DNA from: Deltaproteobacteria bacterium
Lineage (GTDB): Bacteria; Desulfobacterota; Dissulfuribacteria; Dissulfuribacterales; QOAL01
Assembly (NCBI GenBank): GCA_026986785.1
Contig: JALSNW010000032.1
Location: 1-33,505 of the forward strand
Direction of reading: 5' to 3'
DNA length: 33,505 nucleotides
The notes under the pieces are model-generated. The model was not told where the DNA came from. It did not search any database and saw only the letters and a program-made list of their open reading frames with translations. The position numbers were made by a program, and so were the translations under genes. This document shows positions 32,511-33,505 of the stretch, in pieces (positions within the stretch are counted from its first letter, which is position 1; the number at the start of each line of letters is the position of its first letter).

Positions 32511-33505
32511 TTGAAAGAGGGTCTAAGGGGCGAGATAATCCGGGCTTTTCTCCTGGTGTCATTTCTGCCCACAGCTCTTATCTTTATCTTCCTGACTACT
32601 TCCACATGGTTGATGATGCGTAAACATGCCCAGCAGGACCTGGAAGAACAAAGTAAGCTCATGGCCTTGTTGGTAATGGAGAGCTTGAAAGACAGAACGG
32701 CTGGTTATGACTATGGATATATGAAAAACCTCACTAAGGAGATATGGAAAAGGTGTAGTAAAAAAGTAACAATAGTGGATAAGAAAGACGTCATAATAGC
32801 GTCTTCAAACTCGGAGCAACCTGGTAGAAAGTACCCCCTGAACATATGGGATAAGGTCCGGGCCTTTCGTGAACACAATGCAGGGGGCAAAAACAATGTT
32901 CCTGCCTTTGTCTGTAGTGCCGCCTTCGGTCCAGCAAAGAGGTTACTTATAGTTCCATTCTTTGATGGTGCTGGAAAGTATGCTGGGGCAATAATTTCCG
33001 ATTACAATCTTGCCGGCTCTGGGGCCATCTATGTCTTGAAACACCTATTCCTATTCTGGGCAGTGATGCTGGTTTGCATCCTGACCATGGCCACGATTTA
33101 TGCCCTCTATTTCTCATACAAACTCATGGAGCCGGTGGACGCCTTGAAAAAAGGTGCAGAGGCAGTGGGTAGAGGTGATTTGTCATTCAGGGTGGAGATG
33201 AGTTGTCGTAACGAGTTTGCCCTCCTGGCAGAGACATTCAACTGGATGACTTCACGGTTGAAGAAGAGTTATGATAGCCTCTCCGATCTGTCAGCCTACC
33301 TGAGCACCGTCCTTGATACCATGGGGTCCATGGTCTTTGTGATAGACGAGCAAGGAATAATAGAGGCAGTGAACAAGACTGTGACTGGCCTACTTGGATA
33401 TACTAAAGACGAACTTATAGGCACAGAGATATGCGAGATAGCCAGTAGGCAGTTTTGGGGGAATGGCGATTCTCATGTAGAAGAAAATAGTATGAGCAAA
33501 TGTTC
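32511..33505 (+). CDS. membrane sensor kinase, N-terminal part, cut by the window edge
   Basis: The open frame runs from TTG 32511 to the window end (331 codons). AGGAGG at 32499-32504 lies 6 bases upstream, overlapping the stop of the membrane protein gene. Seen in order: TM1 (about 12-36), a short extracytoplasmic sensor (about 37-175), TM2 (about 180-205), HAMP (MEPVDALKKGAEAVGRGD to TFNWMTSRLKK) and the start of a PAS domain (VLDTMGSMVFVIDEQGIIEA, LLGYTKDELIG). The catalytic domains are expected beyond the edge; this is inference, since a diguanylate cyclase output is also possible. Confidence 0.85.
   Translation, partial: MKEGLRGEIIRAFLLVSFLPTALIFIFLTTSTWLMMRKHAQQDLEEQSKLMALLVMESLKDRTAGYDYGYMKNLTKEIWKRCSKKVTIVDKKDVIIASSNSEQPGRKYPLNIWDKVRAFREHNAGGKNNVPAFVCSAAFGPAKRLLIVPFFDGAGKYAGAIISDYNLAGSGAIYVLKHLFLFWAVMLVCILTMATIYALYFSYKLMEPVDALKKGAEAVGRGDLSFRVEMSCRNEFALLAETFNWMTSRLKKSYDSLSDLSAYLSTVLDTMGSMVFVIDEQGIIEAVNKTVTGLLGYTKDELIGTEICEIASRQFWGNGDSHVEENSMSKC

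Overview
The window looks like a chromosomal segment of a free-living Gram-negative bacterium with an anaerobic, Desulfobacterota (old Deltaproteobacteria) flavour. The evidence is an outer-membrane FadL porin, lipoproteins, LpxL-type acyltransferase, GatCA amidotransferase, many large PAS/GAF sensor kinases, a sigma-54 response regulator, AGG/AGA-rich arginine codon use, and the order tadA / tRNA-Ser / SRP RNA / dnaX / ybaB / recR. The lineage is an inference from gene content; no species is claimed. I see no transposase, integrase, phage gene or CRISPR array.

Layout. (1) 1-4347: a possible partial gene runs off the left edge on the minus strand. A lipoprotein-type periplasmic binding protein and a large hybrid sensor kinase follow on the plus strand; the kinase carries a one-base frameshift at an A7 run. 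(2) 4416-9682, minus: gatC, gatA, a small HD-GYP-type N-domain protein, an HDOD protein, a GGDEF protein with a degenerate receiver, and a radical SAM protein, closely packed. (3) 9791-14486, minus: FadL-type porin, long-chain acyl-CoA synthetase and a compact UvrD-family helicase, overlapping or nearly so. (4) 14901-18094, minus: CaCA cation exchanger, enolase-superfamily enzyme and a lipid A-type acyltransferase; the last two overlap by 80 bp. (5) 18411-21179, plus: a soluble hybrid kinase with a V4R-like N-terminus.

(6) 21215-26775 is the most interesting block. Two divergent gene sets face a 348-bp intergenic region. Leftward are a small secreted protein with a Gly/His-rich tail and a secreted DUF2202 ferritin-like protein, ending at an intrinsic terminator; a glycine-zipper lipoprotein lies beyond. 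Rightward are a secreted beta-rich protein, also with a Gly/His-rich tail, a membrane sensor kinase with a cysteine-rich periplasmic domain, and a sigma-54-dependent response regulator. The intergenic region has a well-formed -24/-12 promoter pointing right, a near-consensus one pointing left, and two inverted repeats of the half-site CGACA between them. The layout resembles the ZraP/ZraSR envelope metal-stress circuit but has different effector proteins.

(7) 26777-31254, plus: radC, tadA, two tRNA-Ser genes, the small SRP RNA, dnaX, ybaB and recR, an ordinary housekeeping string. dnaX has a T8 run where insertion of one base gives an immediate stop. (8) 31254-33505, plus: a dispersed repeat (second copy at 15879), a possible regulatory leader with terminator and Shine-Dalgarno-masking hairpin, a polytopic membrane protein with two cysteine clusters, and a sensor kinase cut by the window edge.
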